34,728 nucleotides of DNA from Piscibacillus sp052246295 (GCA_052246295.1 JBQQCO010000026.1); one strand, 5' to 3'. Positions 8,718 through 17,599 are shown, counted from the first letter of the stretch. A program made the numbers and translations. The notes: generated by a model from the sequence alone, not told the origin.

Positions 8718-8913
8718 TGTTTAGGTTTTTCTTATATGCAAAGTATTTAGTTAGAATTCGAATCGCCACACCTATGTCAAACGTTGCGACAAGCGTGAAG
8801 ATGATGGTCGCAAAGTTCCAAATCGTATCCTCAGCATATTGTAACGCCAAGTATACAAAAGCTAGTCCCATCAAAAAGTACATAGAAGCTATAAAAAATG
8901 GTGAAGCTCTCAT
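8707..8913 (-). CDS. ydiK: Small membrane protein YdiK
   Basis: A 68-residue protein with two predicted membrane helices (FFIASMYFLMGLAFVYLAL and FATIIFTLVATFDIGVAIRIL) and a basic C-terminal tail ending NLNKKE. Size, topology and position next to ydiL and groESL match B. subtilis YdiK (DUF4305 as I recall). Its ribosome-binding site GGAGG lies inside the last codons of the upstream ydiL, so the two are co-transcribed and probably translationally coupled. Function unknown. Confidence 0.8.
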   Translation of the reverse strand: MRASPFFIASMYFLMGLAFVYLALQYAEDTIWNFATIIFTLVATFDIGVAIRILTKYFAYKKNLNKKE

Positions 8914-8916
8914 GAA

Positions 8917-9630
8917 TTATCCTCCAATTAATATCATAGCGGCATTCTGATATTCTTGTAATTGTTTTTCAAGATCTTCTATATCGACCGTTAATTGTAG
9001 TAATACGACTGTCGTGTTCATCGCCATGTGAACTAAAATCGGTACAAGGATGCGCTTTGTCTTAACATAAAGGTAAGCAAACACAAGTCCCATCGCAATG
9101 TACGTTAACGTAAACGTAAAGTCCATATGAAGGACGCTAAATAGAGATGAAGATATAACAGCTGCTAAGAAAAAGTTCATCTTCTTATACAATTGCCCAA
9201 AAATGATTTTTCTAAAGATGATTTCTTCTAATAATGGTGCAAACAAGATTGGTAAAATGATAAACCAAATGTTTTCATTAATATAATCCATAATTAACAT
9301 CGTATTCTCAGAAGATTGTTCTACATTAAAGACAGTGACGTTAATAATCGATGAAACATACTGAGCAAGAAACGCTAAGAAAAAGCCGTAAATGGACCAT
9401 TTAAACATATAGCCATAGCTTGGTCGATTACGCATTTCACTCTGTTCCATATCAGGCATTAACATTTTAATGATAAAAATAGATGCAATCGCCATTCCTA
9501 GAATAGATGAGAACACCATAGCATCTATTTCTGATAGACCGAAAAAGCTAGTTCCAATTGGCATTCCGATGGCTGGGAAAAGTTGTGCTGCAACATATAG
9601 TATAATAATAAACCAGTATCGTTTCGGCAA
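8917..9630 (-). CDS. ydiL: CPBP-family intramembrane metalloprotease YdiL
   Basis: A 237-residue membrane protein of the CPBP (CAAX protease / bacteriocin-processing, Abi) family. The family motifs are visible: EEIIFRKIIFGQ (EExxxR) in the middle, a histidine in the helix VLHMDFTF, and HMAMNTTVVL (HxxxN) near the C terminus, which together would bind the catalytic zinc or glutamate pair. About seven hydrophobic segments. The start appears to be TTG with GGGGA upstream. It lies directly upstream of ydiK and is divergent from groES. Targets are unknown; family members cleave membrane-embedded substrates. Confidence 0.85.
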   Translation of the reverse strand: MPKRYWFIIILYVAAQLFPAIGMPIGTSFFGLSEIDAMVFSSILGMAIASIFIIKMLMPDMEQSEMRNRPSYGYMFKWSIYGFFLAFLAQYVSSIINVTVFNVEQSSENTMLIMDYINENIWFIILPILFAPLLEEIIFRKIIFGQLYKKMNFFLAAVISSSLFSVLHMDFTFTLTYIAMGLVFAYLYVKTKRILVPILVHMAMNTTVVLLQLTVDIEDLEKQLQEYQNAAMILIGG

Positions 9631-9667
9631 ATCGATCGTCCCCTTTTATTCTATATCATTATTTATG

Positions 9668-9788
9668 ACTCGCTACAGGTGAACGCTTGCCGTGGGCACG
9701 GCTTCAACTTCACAAAACGCACTATCGTTCGTTTTGTGGGATTTTCAGCTCGTGCTGTTCCCACAGGCGTCGTCACCTACGCTCGTCT
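9668..9788. repeat. Long imperfect inverted repeat upstream of groESL
   Basis: The two sides can fold into one long hairpin. The core is CACAAAACG (9711-9719) with CGTTTTGTG (9730-9738). Outside it, GGTGAACGC and CCGTGGGCACGG on the left match GGCGTCGTCACC and CGTGCTGTTCCCAC on the right with mismatches. The element is more GC-rich than its flanks and holds no gene. It looks like a dispersed hairpin repeat or non-autonomous insertion rather than a terminator, since there is no T tract. Confidence 0.6.
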
Positions 9789-9897
9789 TTAATCGTTACA
9801 TTTCTAGTCTTTTTTATCATACTTTCAGAAATCTAAATCTCTATAAGGTTTATTCTATAACAATCTAAAAAATGAAACAAAAATTTAGGTTTTTTAC

Positions 9898-9929
9898 TTG
9901 CAAAAGTTTTTGAGATTCATTATTATAAT
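9898..9929 (+). promoter_or_regulatory. Sigma-A promoter of groESL
   Basis: TTGCAA (9898-9903) and TATTAT (9921-9926), 17 bases apart, immediately precede the CIRCE operator. A perfect TATAAT overlaps at 9924-9929 but with 20-base spacing. This is the normal arrangement for HrcA-controlled groE operons. Confidence 0.78.
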
Positions 9930-9937
9930 AATTGGAA

Positions 9938-9964
9938 TTAGCACTCACCAATGTTAAGTGCTAA
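9938..9964. promoter_or_regulatory. CIRCE operator (HrcA binding site)
   Basis: TTAGCACTC (9938-9946), nine spacer bases, then AAGTGCTAA (9956-9964). The consensus is TTAGCACTC-N9-GAGTGCTAA, so only one base differs. HrcA bound here represses groES-groEL until heat shock. Confidence 0.93.
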
Positions 9965-10002
9965 TAATCATCTTCAACATAAATTTGGAGGAGGTTTTTA
10001 AC

Positions 10003-10287
10003 ATGTTAAAACCACTAGGTGATCGCGTAATCGTGGAAGTTCTAGAACAAGAAGAAACAACATCAAGCGGAATTGTGTTACCTGATTCTGCTAAGGAAAA
10101 GCCTCAAGAAGGTAAGGTTGTAGCAGTAGGTTCTGGCCGTGTAACAGACAACGGTGAGAAAGTAGAACTAGAAGTTAAATCAGGTGACCATGTCATCTAT
10201 TCTAAGTTCGCTGGTACAGAAGTGAAGCAAGATGGTAACGAGTACTTAGTTTTACGCGAAAGCGATATTTTAGCAGTTGTAGAATAA
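10003..10287 (+). CDS. groES: Co-chaperonin GroES
   Basis: The 94-residue lid protein of the GroEL folding chamber. It begins MLKPLGDRVIVE and has the mobile loop around EQEETTSSGIVLPDSAKEKPQ and the conserved GKVVAVGSGR, with the usual C-terminal LVLRESDILAVVE. The ATG at 10003 follows GGAGGAGG; earlier in-frame codons have no ribosome-binding site. First gene of the heat-shock operon under the CIRCE operator. Confidence 0.97.
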   Translation: MLKPLGDRVIVEVLEQEETTSSGIVLPDSAKEKPQEGKVVAVGSGRVTDNGEKVELEVKSGDHVIYSKFAGTEVKQDGNEYLVLRESDILAVVE

Positions 10288-10323
10288 TTTACGAACACAT
10301 ACTTTTAAGGAGGGTATTTTATT

Positions 10324-11952
10324 ATGGCTAAAGAATTAAAGTTTAGCGAAGACGCTCGCCGTGCTATGCTTCGCGGTGTCGATACATTAGCTGATGCAGT
10401 AAAAGTTACTTTAGGACCTAAAGGACGTAACGTAGTTTTAGATAAGAAATTCGGTTCACCATTAATCACGAACGATGGTGTAACAATCGCAAAAGAAATC
10501 GAACTAGAAAATAACTTCGAAAACATGGGTGCTCAACTGGTATCAGAAGTTGCATCTAAAACAAACGACGTTGCTGGTGACGGTACAACAACAGCTACAG
10601 TATTAGCGCAAGCAATGATTCGTGAAGGTCTTAAGAACGTTACTTCAGGTGCAAACCCAGTAGGCTTACGCCGTGGTATTGAGCGAGCAGTTGAAGTAGC
10701 TACTGAAGAATTACGCACGATTTCTAAGCCAATCGAAGGTAAAGATTCAATCGCACAAGTTGCTTCAATCTCAGCTGCTGACAATGAAGTTGGTCAGTTA
10801 ATCGCTGAAGCAATGGAGCGTGTTGGTAACGACGGTGTTATCACAATTGAAGAATCTAAAGGCTTCAACACTGAGCTAGAAGTTGTAGAAGGTATGCAGT
10901 TCGACCGTGGATATGCTTCTCCATACATGGTAACTGACCAAGATAAAATGGAAGCTGTATTAGAAGATCCTTATATCTTAATCACAGATAAGAAGATCTC
11001 TAACATTCAAGAAGTGCTTCCAGTACTTGAGCAAGTTGTACAACAAAGCAAGCCGATTTTAATCATTTCTGAAGACGTTGAAGGTGAAGCACTTGCAACA
11101 TTAGTTGTGAATAAGCTTCGTGGAACGTTTAATGCAGTAGCGGTTAAAGCTCCTGGATTTGGCGATCGTCGTAAAGCTATGCTTGAAGATATTGCAACTC
11201 TAACTGGTGCTGAAGTGATTACAGAAGACTTAGGCCTAGACCTTAAGAGTGCAACAATCGATCAGTTAGGTCGCGCTTCTAAAGTTGTTGTAACGAAAGA
11301 AAACACAACAATCGTAGAAGGTGCTGGCGACTCTGAAAAGCTAGCAGCACGCGTAAACCAAATTCGCGCGCAATTAGAAGAAACAACTTCTGACTTTGAT
11401 AAAGAAAAACTACAAGAACGTCTAGCAAAACTTGCAGGCGGCGTAGCAGTGATCAAAGTAGGAGCAGCTACTGAAACAGAACTTAAAGAACGTAAACTAC
11501 GTATTGAAGACGCTCTAAACTCTACTCGTGCAGCAGTAGAAGAAGGTATTGTTTCTGGTGGTGGAACAGCACTAGTAAACATTTACAAGAAAGTAGCTAG
11601 CCTAGAACTTGAAGGTGACGAAGCTACTGGCCAAAATATCGTACTTCGTGCGTTAGAAGAACCAGTTCGTCAAATCGTTCAAAACGCTGGTTTAGATGGA
11701 TCTATTATCGTTGAACGTCTAAAACATGAAGAAGTCGGTGTAGGCTTCAACGCAGCAACAGGCGAATGGGTAAACATGGTTGACTCTGGTATCGTTGACC
11801 CGACAAAAGTTACTCGTTCAGCACTACAAAACGCAGCATCAGTTGCGGCAATGTTCCTAACAACTGAAGCAGTTGTAGCAGACCACCCAGATGACAATGA
11901 CGGCGCGCCTGACATGGGCGGCATGGGCGGCGGAATGCCGGGCATGATGTAG
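10324..11952 (+). CDS. groEL: Chaperonin GroEL
   Basis: The 542-residue ATP-driven folding chamber subunit. Landmarks are VKVTLGPKGRNVVLDK, NDGVTIAKEI, GDGTTTATVLAQAM (ATP site), and the C-terminal flexible tail GGMGGGMPGMM. Length is typical. It lies 36 bases after groES with AAGGAGGG before its start. Codon use looks like that of a highly expressed gene compared with the A+T-rich genes to its right. It is the last conserved chromosomal gene in the window. Confidence 0.98.
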   Translation: MAKELKFSEDARRAMLRGVDTLADAVKVTLGPKGRNVVLDKKFGSPLITNDGVTIAKEIELENNFENMGAQLVSEVASKTNDVAGDGTTTATVLAQAMIREGLKNVTSGANPVGLRRGIERAVEVATEELRTISKPIEGKDSIAQVASISAADNEVGQLIAEAMERVGNDGVITIEESKGFNTELEVVEGMQFDRGYASPYMVTDQDKMEAVLEDPYILITDKKISNIQEVLPVLEQVVQQSKPILIISEDVEGEALATLVVNKLRGTFNAVAVKAPGFGDRRKAMLEDIATLTGAEVITEDLGLDLKSATIDQLGRASKVVVTKENTTIVEGAGDSEKLAARVNQIRAQLEETTSDFDKEKLQERLAKLAGGVAVIKVGAATETELKERKLRIEDALNSTRAAVEEGIVSGGGTALVNIYKKVASLELEGDEATGQNIVLRALEEPVRQIVQNAGLDGSIIVERLKHEEVGVGFNAATGEWVNMVDSGIVDPTKVTRSALQNAASVAAMFLTTEAVVADHPDDNDGAPDMGGMGGGMPGMM

Positions 11953-12160
11953 TTATACTATACTAGCGACTTATTTAAAGGGATTTTATCCTTTGTTTGG
12001 TCATATAAGTAACATTTAAGTAACATTTTCTGATTTAGTGTCTCGAATTGTTACTAAATAGGAAATAGACTTTTTTAGTTTACAGATGAAACAAAGATGT
12101 TTATCATATGTATATAACCCAGTACTCCATATCTACTCACTCTTGTGAGGGAGAAGAAGA

Positions 12161-12195
12161 AAAGCGGACTCGATTAAACGAGTTCGCTTTCTCTT
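12161..12195 (+). terminator. Terminator downstream of groEL
   Basis: AAAGCGGACTCG (12161-12172) pairs with CGAGTTCGCTTT (12179-12190) with one G-T pair, followed by CTCTTT. It is the only strong terminator in the 349-base gap after groEL; the rest of that gap shows just a short direct repeat (AAGTAACATTT, near 12008-12030) and no gene. Confidence 0.78.
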
Positions 12196-12301
12196 TACTA
12201 TGCAGCAAAAATTTTTGTGAATAGTTTTGAACGTATAATAGTGTGTAAATTTTAGTTACAAATTAGGTTTTCTATTCGTAATATAGGGAGTTGAGTAAAA
12301 A

Positions 12302-14086
12302 ATGATGAATCCTTTCGAATCAAATTTTTTCAATTCTACTTTTAGCTTAGGTGATAAAAGGTTTAATGATAAGGAGCTAGTCCTAAGTTTACTCTTACAT
12401 AATGACTCAGTTATGTTGCAATATTTAATTTTTAATTTAAATGATACTGAAGAAGTTATAATTATAGGGTTTGACTTTGAAAGAGAACAAATAATTCCCG
12501 TAGAAAAGGCCAAAATTAATGTCATTTTGCAAGAGGTTTTGAAATTTATCTCTAGCGAATACAACACGGTAAATTTCTCTATGGATATAGGAACTGAGGT
12601 TTTTGAATATTTTTCAAAGGCTAAAATTAAAAAATCTGATTTTTATTCGTATAAAAATATAACTGTACTAGCGTCTAATCAACGAAACGTTATCCCTTGT
12701 AATTGTGAGGTATATAATAATCAGATTACGTATAAACCTGTGAATTCTGTAATTTTAATGAATAGAAACGGGTTTTTATATGGTAAAGTTAAACTTGAAA
12801 CTTATCAAAAAAACATCAATGAAGTAAAGAGATTGCACCTCATCGATGATTTAATTATAAGGTATAATCTTAATGAAGAGAGCATTGACACCGTGGGGAG
12901 AATTTATGAAGCAGAATCTTTAAACTCTAATACATATATGCTCACTTTAAGTTCCTTCATGCATGAATTAGTTCATACTAATGTAGGATATCACTATTCT
13001 TATGGGCTAAATATACAATCCCATGTCAATGCCATATTAAGAACAACTGGAATTGAGAAGAAACAAATTAACATTGAAGGTTTTGAGGAGACTAATTCAC
13101 CTTACCTTGTAATTATTCCTATAGAAAATTTATCTATAACTAACGAAAGTTTTGGGTTAGGCGATATTAACTTTTATAACAAAGGTGAGATATTTAATAG
13201 ATACAAAAGTATAAATGAATTTTACAACCAAGATTTGCATGGACATTTTGATACCTTTGCTCAAACAATTGTTGAATCAGATAATACTTTTGATGCTTAT
13301 CAAGCTGCCCTTCAAAAAATTCAGAGTGCTATAGATATTATAATGTTATTTTCAAAAAATGATAGAGTTCATAATTTTTATAATTTGGGTCAAGAATTTA
13401 ATAAGTGGAACCGATTAAAGATTTATCAAAATCCAAGTTGTTCAACATACTATTATGTAGAGAATATAATTGGAACTGAGAAGATATTTTCTGACTCAAA
13501 AAATAAAAGAAAAAGCAACTCCTTAGTAATTGATTCAACTTTTGATACGCTTGTAAAGGAGTTAGAATGGTTTGAAGAAAAATTATATAAAAAATTAATT
13601 GACCAACAATCACCAGTTGATACGCAATTATTTAATGCGTTAAAGTGGCTAAACAGAAGTTGGAAAGCTTCTGATATTGAAGACAAAATTATATATACAA
13701 ACATTTCAATGGAGTTTTTAGTTGATAAAGTAAAGACAGATCCTTTTATACCAAAGGAGATAGTGACAGAGTTTAAACGGGAGTTAAAACAACTCTTGAA
13801 AGATAATGAATTATATGACGAAGATAATGCAAATAAAATTAAGCAGAAAAGTTTAGGGTTGTTATCTTCTCCACCGATAAAGATAAAAATACAATCTCTA
13901 ATAAAACAATTAGGAGTTCCTATTACTGAGGAAGAATTTAATAAATTTTGGGAAGTTAGATCGTATAGAAACGATCTAGTGCACGGTAGGGGGGCATTTG
14001 AAATTAATAGTGAAAATGTTATATTATCAAACATAATTTTAGGTGAACTAATTTCATGCAGATTACAAAGTGAGGATGGTGTTTAA
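12302..14086 (+). CDS. HEPN-domain protein (Apea-like), possible defence or toxin protein
   Basis: A 594-residue soluble protein. The N-terminal ~400 residues are not recognised. The C-terminal ~170 residues look like an Apea-like HEPN domain: ALKWLNRSWKASDIEDKI, then TNISMEFLV, and near the end RSYRNDLVHGRG, where RNDLVH (about residues 556-561) is the R-x4-H motif of HEPN ribonucleases. HEPN proteins are common in anti-phage and toxin systems, and ApeA is one example. A perfect TATAAT lies at 12234-12239 with a weak -35, and AGGGAG precedes the start. ATG 12305 is an alternative. The gene is strongly A+T rich and overlaps the next gene by about 11 bases, so the two form an operon. RNase activity is inferred from the motif only. 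Confidence 0.7.
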   Translation: MMNPFESNFFNSTFSLGDKRFNDKELVLSLLLHNDSVMLQYLIFNLNDTEEVIIIGFDFEREQIIPVEKAKINVILQEVLKFISSEYNTVNFSMDIGTEVFEYFSKAKIKKSDFYSYKNITVLASNQRNVIPCNCEVYNNQITYKPVNSVILMNRNGFLYGKVKLETYQKNINEVKRLHLIDDLIIRYNLNEESIDTVGRIYEAESLNSNTYMLTLSSFMHELVHTNVGYHYSYGLNIQSHVNAILRTTGIEKKQINIEGFEETNSPYLVIIPIENLSITNESFGLGDINFYNKGEIFNRYKSINEFYNQDLHGHFDTFAQTIVESDNTFDAYQAALQKIQSAIDIIMLFSKNDRVHNFYNLGQEFNKWNRLKIYQNPSCSTYYYVENIIGTEKIFSDSKNKRKSNSLVIDSTFDTLVKELEWFEEKLYKKLIDQQSPVDTQLFNALKWLNRSWKASDIEDKIIYTNISMEFLVDKVKTDPFIPKEIVTEFKRELKQLLKDNELYDEDNANKIKQKSLGLLSSPPIKIKIQSLIKQLGVPITEEEFNKFWEVRSYRNDLVHGRGAFEINSENVILSNIILGELISCRLQSEDGV

Positions 14087-15020
14087 AATTAACACACTAA
14101 TCGCTGCATATCAATTTGCTCGGCAAATGCATAAAAGTCCAAATGGGAAAGATTTATATAAGAGATTTTATGGTTTAAGTGAATCTTTGTCAGAGAAATC
14201 ATGGTCTTTTTATAAAGATGTAATTCAAACTTGTAAGTTTAGTCATTATTATAGTTTTGGAATTGCTTATAAGAAAATTGAAGGTTATCAATCTGGAAAT
14301 GGTAGTGCATATCTTAAGGATGTTTCAAAGGAACTTAGGAATAACCATAATTTACATTCCTTTATTGACGATTGTGATAAACTAGCTCAGAATCTTGAGA
14401 TGTCTTATTTAGATTTAAACGGAAACTTACCTATGTTTGATAACGTAGGCATTCTAAATTCTTTTGAATTATATCGAACATGGTTAGATTTATTTTATTA
14501 TCTTCATAATACAAAAATATTTTATTACTTGCACTCAAAAATAGGAAAAGAAAAGTTAAAGGAGAAGTCAATTCAGAAATTTCTTGAGCAAAGGGAAGTC
14601 TATCCTTTCTCATCTCGAAATAGAAGGTTATTAAGAAGATTGGGAAGAAGTAAACATAATCAACATGATATGTGTTTTTTAGAGTTTTTCGAAAGTACAA
14701 GAAAGAACGTACCGCAATTGATTTTTGAAACGCATTTTGGATTCCAGTTAGAAATAAAAAAAGAAGAAACGACAACTTATCGTGAAAATGAGATTGATAA
14801 GATTCGTGCATATAAAATACAGAAAAGTGGTTTATGTGGGTTAACAAAAGGAAACTTCTTAATATTATATGAAGGTGATGAAGTCCAGGATATCGGTATT
14901 GTTAAACGTAAGACTGTTATTAATATCTTAGAAAATGAAAATGCGTTATCTACTTTATCAGGAATATTATATCCGAAAACTGACCAAGAACTCTTCTTTT
15001 GCGATGTATTACAGAATTGA
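14076..15020 (+). CDS. Unknown protein, operon partner of the HEPN gene
   Basis: About 314 residues, not recognised. The sequence is rich in aromatic and basic residues. A strongly basic patch (SSRNRRLLRRLGRSKHNQ, roughly residues 190-205) could bind nucleic acid. There are no membrane segments and no nucleotidyltransferase GSxxD motif, so it is not an obvious MNT-type antitoxin. The start is uncertain: GTG 14070, ATG 14076 and GTG 14079 are all in frame inside the end of the HEPN gene, and GTGAGG provides the only Shine-Dalgarno. The tight overlap suggests a functional pair. Confidence 0.6.
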   Translation: MVFKINTLIAAYQFARQMHKSPNGKDLYKRFYGLSESLSEKSWSFYKDVIQTCKFSHYYSFGIAYKKIEGYQSGNGSAYLKDVSKELRNNHNLHSFIDDCDKLAQNLEMSYLDLNGNLPMFDNVGILNSFELYRTWLDLFYYLHNTKIFYYLHSKIGKEKLKEKSIQKFLEQREVYPFSSRNRRLLRRLGRSKHNQHDMCFLEFFESTRKNVPQLIFETHFGFQLEIKKEETTTYRENEIDKIRAYKIQKSGLCGLTKGNFLILYEGDEVQDIGIVKRKTVINILENENALSTLSGILYPKTDQELFFCDVLQN

Positions 15021-15263
15021 TTAGGAAATGTCTCAACTGATGTAGTATTTCATAGGTTCTTTTGTATGTAATAAGCGAAAATTGGAGCTAGCATACAAAT
15101 TAAAGAAGTAACTCAAAATTGCTGCTATATAAGAACTGTTAGTGGAGATTAAAATAAATTTGAATATGGGAGAAGAGGTTCTATAAATAACACTAAACAA
15201 AAACATATGAGGGTCTGGGTTAGTGATTAAGTAGTTAGAAATAACCTTATTTTATTGTAAAGT

Positions 15264-15310
15264 AAAAGAGACATTTTTATTATCATATTAATAATGTCTC
15301 TTTTTATATA
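15264..15310 (+). terminator. Terminator after the HEPN operon
   Basis: AAAAGAGACATT (15264-15275) pairs with AATGTCTCTTTT (15293-15304), followed by T residues. It lies about 240 bases after the second gene. The bases between (15021-15263) hold no gene I can support, and nor does 15311-15444, where an attachment site of the integrase would be expected but was not identified. Confidence 0.78.
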
Positions 15311-15444
15311 CTATCGGTTTAGTTTATCTCTTACACGTCTTTTTAAAGAGATAGTTATTGTTAAAAAAGCACGATGAAAAACAGCAGATATTATTTTTTT
15401 CTGTACAACCATACTGCAGACCACTACTGTTATAATTACTTGTG

Positions 15445-16653
15445 TTAAATAGTTTCTTTCATTAAGTTACTAAACTTTATAGAAGCTTCTTTTTGCATTT
15501 CATCAGTTACATGTAAATAAATTTGTCTAGTAGTTTGTTCATCTTGATGTCCTAGTCGATGCATGATTATTTCAAGATTTACGCCTGCTTGAGCAAGTAA
15601 AGAAGTATGAGTGTGTCTCAGGCTATGTGGGTTTAGTGTTGTTTTCAGTCCACTTATTTTTAATAGTCGTTTCATTCTATCTCGAATTCTTTTTAAAGGT
15701 AAAGGGTAACCTGGGTGTGAAGTGATATTTATAAAAATAAAATTCTCATCATGAAATGCATTTCCAAAATGAGATTTAAACATATCGAAAAATTCCTTTT
15801 GTTTATTCAGTACGTTAATGACTGTATCATCGCAGTCAATTTTTCTTACAGATGATAGAGTTTTAGGAGTGCCTAATGAGTATTCAGCTGTGTTGTTGTT
15901 AGGATTATAATAAGTTTTAGTAATGGAGATTTGTTTAGATTTAAAATCTATGTCTGACCATTTTAGTGCACATAATTCTCCTATTCTCATTCCAGTGTAT
16001 GCAAGTAAAGTGAATATTTCATAATCTTGATCTAATCCATTTTCGTTAGAAGTTTTTAAGAAATTCTTTAACTCATCTTTTTCCATAAACAGTGGAAGGT
16101 CTTCCTGTTCAAGATCTGTGATAGTTTTTCTTTTCTTAGGGACAGTGCAGTTTTTTGTTGGATCTTCTCTTATTAATTTTAACTCTATAGCCTTCTTAAA
16201 TATCATTCGCCCCGTTCTATGTGCACCTTCTATAGTGTTGGTGGCAAAATCCCTTTCGAATAGACTATTTAAAGCATCTTGGTATTGTTTGGATGTTACA
16301 TTTTTTAATTTAAGTTTTGAAAGGTAATCCAACAATCTATTCAATTCGTGTTTTCTTACACGTACAGTATTCTCTTTTACCTGATTATTCTTTTGGTAAA
16401 GTTTTAACCATTCTTTTGAAAACTCTTCAAATGTTATATTTGATTCTTCTGTATATGAGCCTTCACTTAATTCCCTAATAAGTTTTGCGGCAGCTTCTTC
16501 AGCTAATTTTTTAGTTTTAAACCCACTCTTTTTCTTTTGTTTCCGTCTCCCCGTTTTAGGATCAATACCTATATCGATAATAAAGGCCCATTTAGCATTA
16601 CATTTACATCTTCCTTCACATTTGCAATATGGTTTATGAAAGTGTCCCTTCAT
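15445..16653 (-). CDS. int: Tyrosine-recombinase integrase
   Basis: A 402-residue phage-type integrase that would join and excise the element at its att sites. The N terminus has a cysteine cluster (CKCEGRCKC, residues 10-18) before a basic arm-binding domain. Next come a SAM-like core-binding domain and the catalytic domain with Arg in TGMRIGE (~222), HSLRH (~344-348), the GH pair in HRLGHQ and the nucleophile Tyr in QIYLHV (~379). All catalytic residues are present, so it should be active. It starts one base after the repressor stop, with its GAGGTGA inside the repressor gene, so the two are co-expressed. It reads toward the left, and one element end should lie just beyond 15,445. Confidence 0.93.
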   Translation of the reverse strand: MKGHFHKPYCKCEGRCKCNAKWAFIIDIGIDPKTGRRKQKKKSGFKTKKLAEEAAAKLIRELSEGSYTEESNITFEEFSKEWLKLYQKNNQVKENTVRVRKHELNRLLDYLSKLKLKNVTSKQYQDALNSLFERDFATNTIEGAHRTGRMIFKKAIELKLIREDPTKNCTVPKKRKTITDLEQEDLPLFMEKDELKNFLKTSNENGLDQDYEIFTLLAYTGMRIGELCALKWSDIDFKSKQISITKTYYNPNNNTAEYSLGTPKTLSSVRKIDCDDTVINVLNKQKEFFDMFKSHFGNAFHDENFIFINITSHPGYPLPLKRIRDRMKRLLKISGLKTTLNPHSLRHTHTSLLAQAGVNLEIIMHRLGHQDEQTTRQIYLHVTDEMQKEASIKFSNLMKETI

Positions 16654-16654
16654 G

Positions 16655-17599
16655 CTATTTCACCTCAACATTCCTTCTAACTTGGACAACTTTACCTACA
16701 ATATTAATTTCATTGGAGTTACTGAAAACTATTGGTTCAAAATAAGGATTGTTTGCAGCAGTTAGAATTATATAGTTGTCTTGATAAGTAATTCTGCGTA
16801 CCATTGGGACTGACTGATAGTCCTCTACAACATAGAGCCCTTCTTCATATGCGTCAGTCATAGATTTACATACAAGCGTATCCCCTTCAAAAATATTTTC
16901 TCCTACTAAGCTGTCATCTTGGACTAAGAATGCAAATCCTTCTGAGTTTCTTAATAAATTCCTTTCTACAATAATATACTCTTTGCTTTTGTTATTACTG
17001 TTATTAACATAACTTAAGATCCTAAAGAATTTTTCTGAGTTATTAATCTCATGAAGGTTGTGCTCATTTACAGGTTTGGTTAATGTATTGAAATCTTGAT
17101 TTATGTTCATTCCCAATTTATTAAGTTCTGAAATTAATTGGTTGTACAGATTTTCTTTTTTATTTGGTTCTTCTATTTGTTGAATGAATGCAAATATCTC
17201 ATCGAGTGTATCGTCACTATGATTCAAAGGTAGTTTATTAGTTTCTAATATCGATAGGATTGTATCTTTTTTATTTTGTTGCCAAAGTTGTTTTAGTGCA
17301 ATGATTATATTTTGATCTAAACTTTGTTCAATGTCTGCTAAAGCGTTTTTTTCTCTCCATTCAGAAGAATTATTATTATCGATTAAACCCGCATGGTTTA
17401 ATAAATCTGAATATGAGACACCCTCTAGATGGTTTGCAATTGTTTTTAATGTATTTTTGTTTGGGACTCTATCACCACTTTCTGCTCTTGAAAGAGTGGC
17501 GTTACTAATCCCGGACTTTTCAGAGAATGCTCTTTGACTATTAAATCCAGACTCTTTTCTTAAATAAGCTAAATATTTCCCAAATTCTTCACTATTCAT
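16655..17599 (-). CDS. CI-like repressor, HTH plus S24 peptidase-like domain
   Basis: A 314-residue phage-type repressor. The N terminus is an XRE-type helix-turn-helix (FGKYLAYLRKESGF, then KSGISNATLSRAESG). The C terminus resembles the LexA/CI S24 domain: the Ser region reads VQDDSLVGENIFEGD (~225-238), and the position where S24 proteases carry the catalytic Lys reads VPMVRRITY, with Arg instead. It may therefore dimerise but not self-cleave in the SOS response. ATG 17599 with GAGGTGA five bases upstream is preferred over GTG 17608. It reads away from the excisionase gene, with operators between. Confidence 0.85.
   Translation of the reverse strand: MNSEEFGKYLAYLRKESGFNSQRAFSEKSGISNATLSRAESGDRVPNKNTLKTIANHLEGVSYSDLLNHAGLIDNNNSSEWREKNALADIEQSLDQNIIIALKQLWQQNKKDTILSILETNKLPLNHSDDTLDEIFAFIQQIEEPNKKENLYNQLISELNKLGMNINQDFNTLTKPVNEHNLHEINNSEKFFRILSYVNNSNNKSKEYIIVERNLLRNSEGFAFLVQDDSLVGENIFEGDTLVCKSMTDAYEEGLYVVEDYQSVPMVRRITYQDNYIILTAANNPYFEPIVFSNSNEINIVGKVVQVRRNVEVK

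Noticed and set aside
10305..11945. Long minus-strand frames opposite groEL
   Set aside because: Shadows of the strongly biased groEL codons; no starts with ribosome-binding sites.
13453..14034. 193-codon minus-strand frame opposite the HEPN gene
   Set aside because: Antisense to a better-supported coding frame, no Shine-Dalgarno or recognisable domain.
14076..15020. HEPN partner as an MNT-type nucleotidyltransferase antitoxin
   Set aside because: No GSxxD motif or matching size; the HEPN protein is also much larger than HEPN/MNT toxins.
15311..15444. Attachment site next to the integrase
   Set aside because: Expected here, but no direct repeat of this stretch was found elsewhere in the window, so none is claimed.
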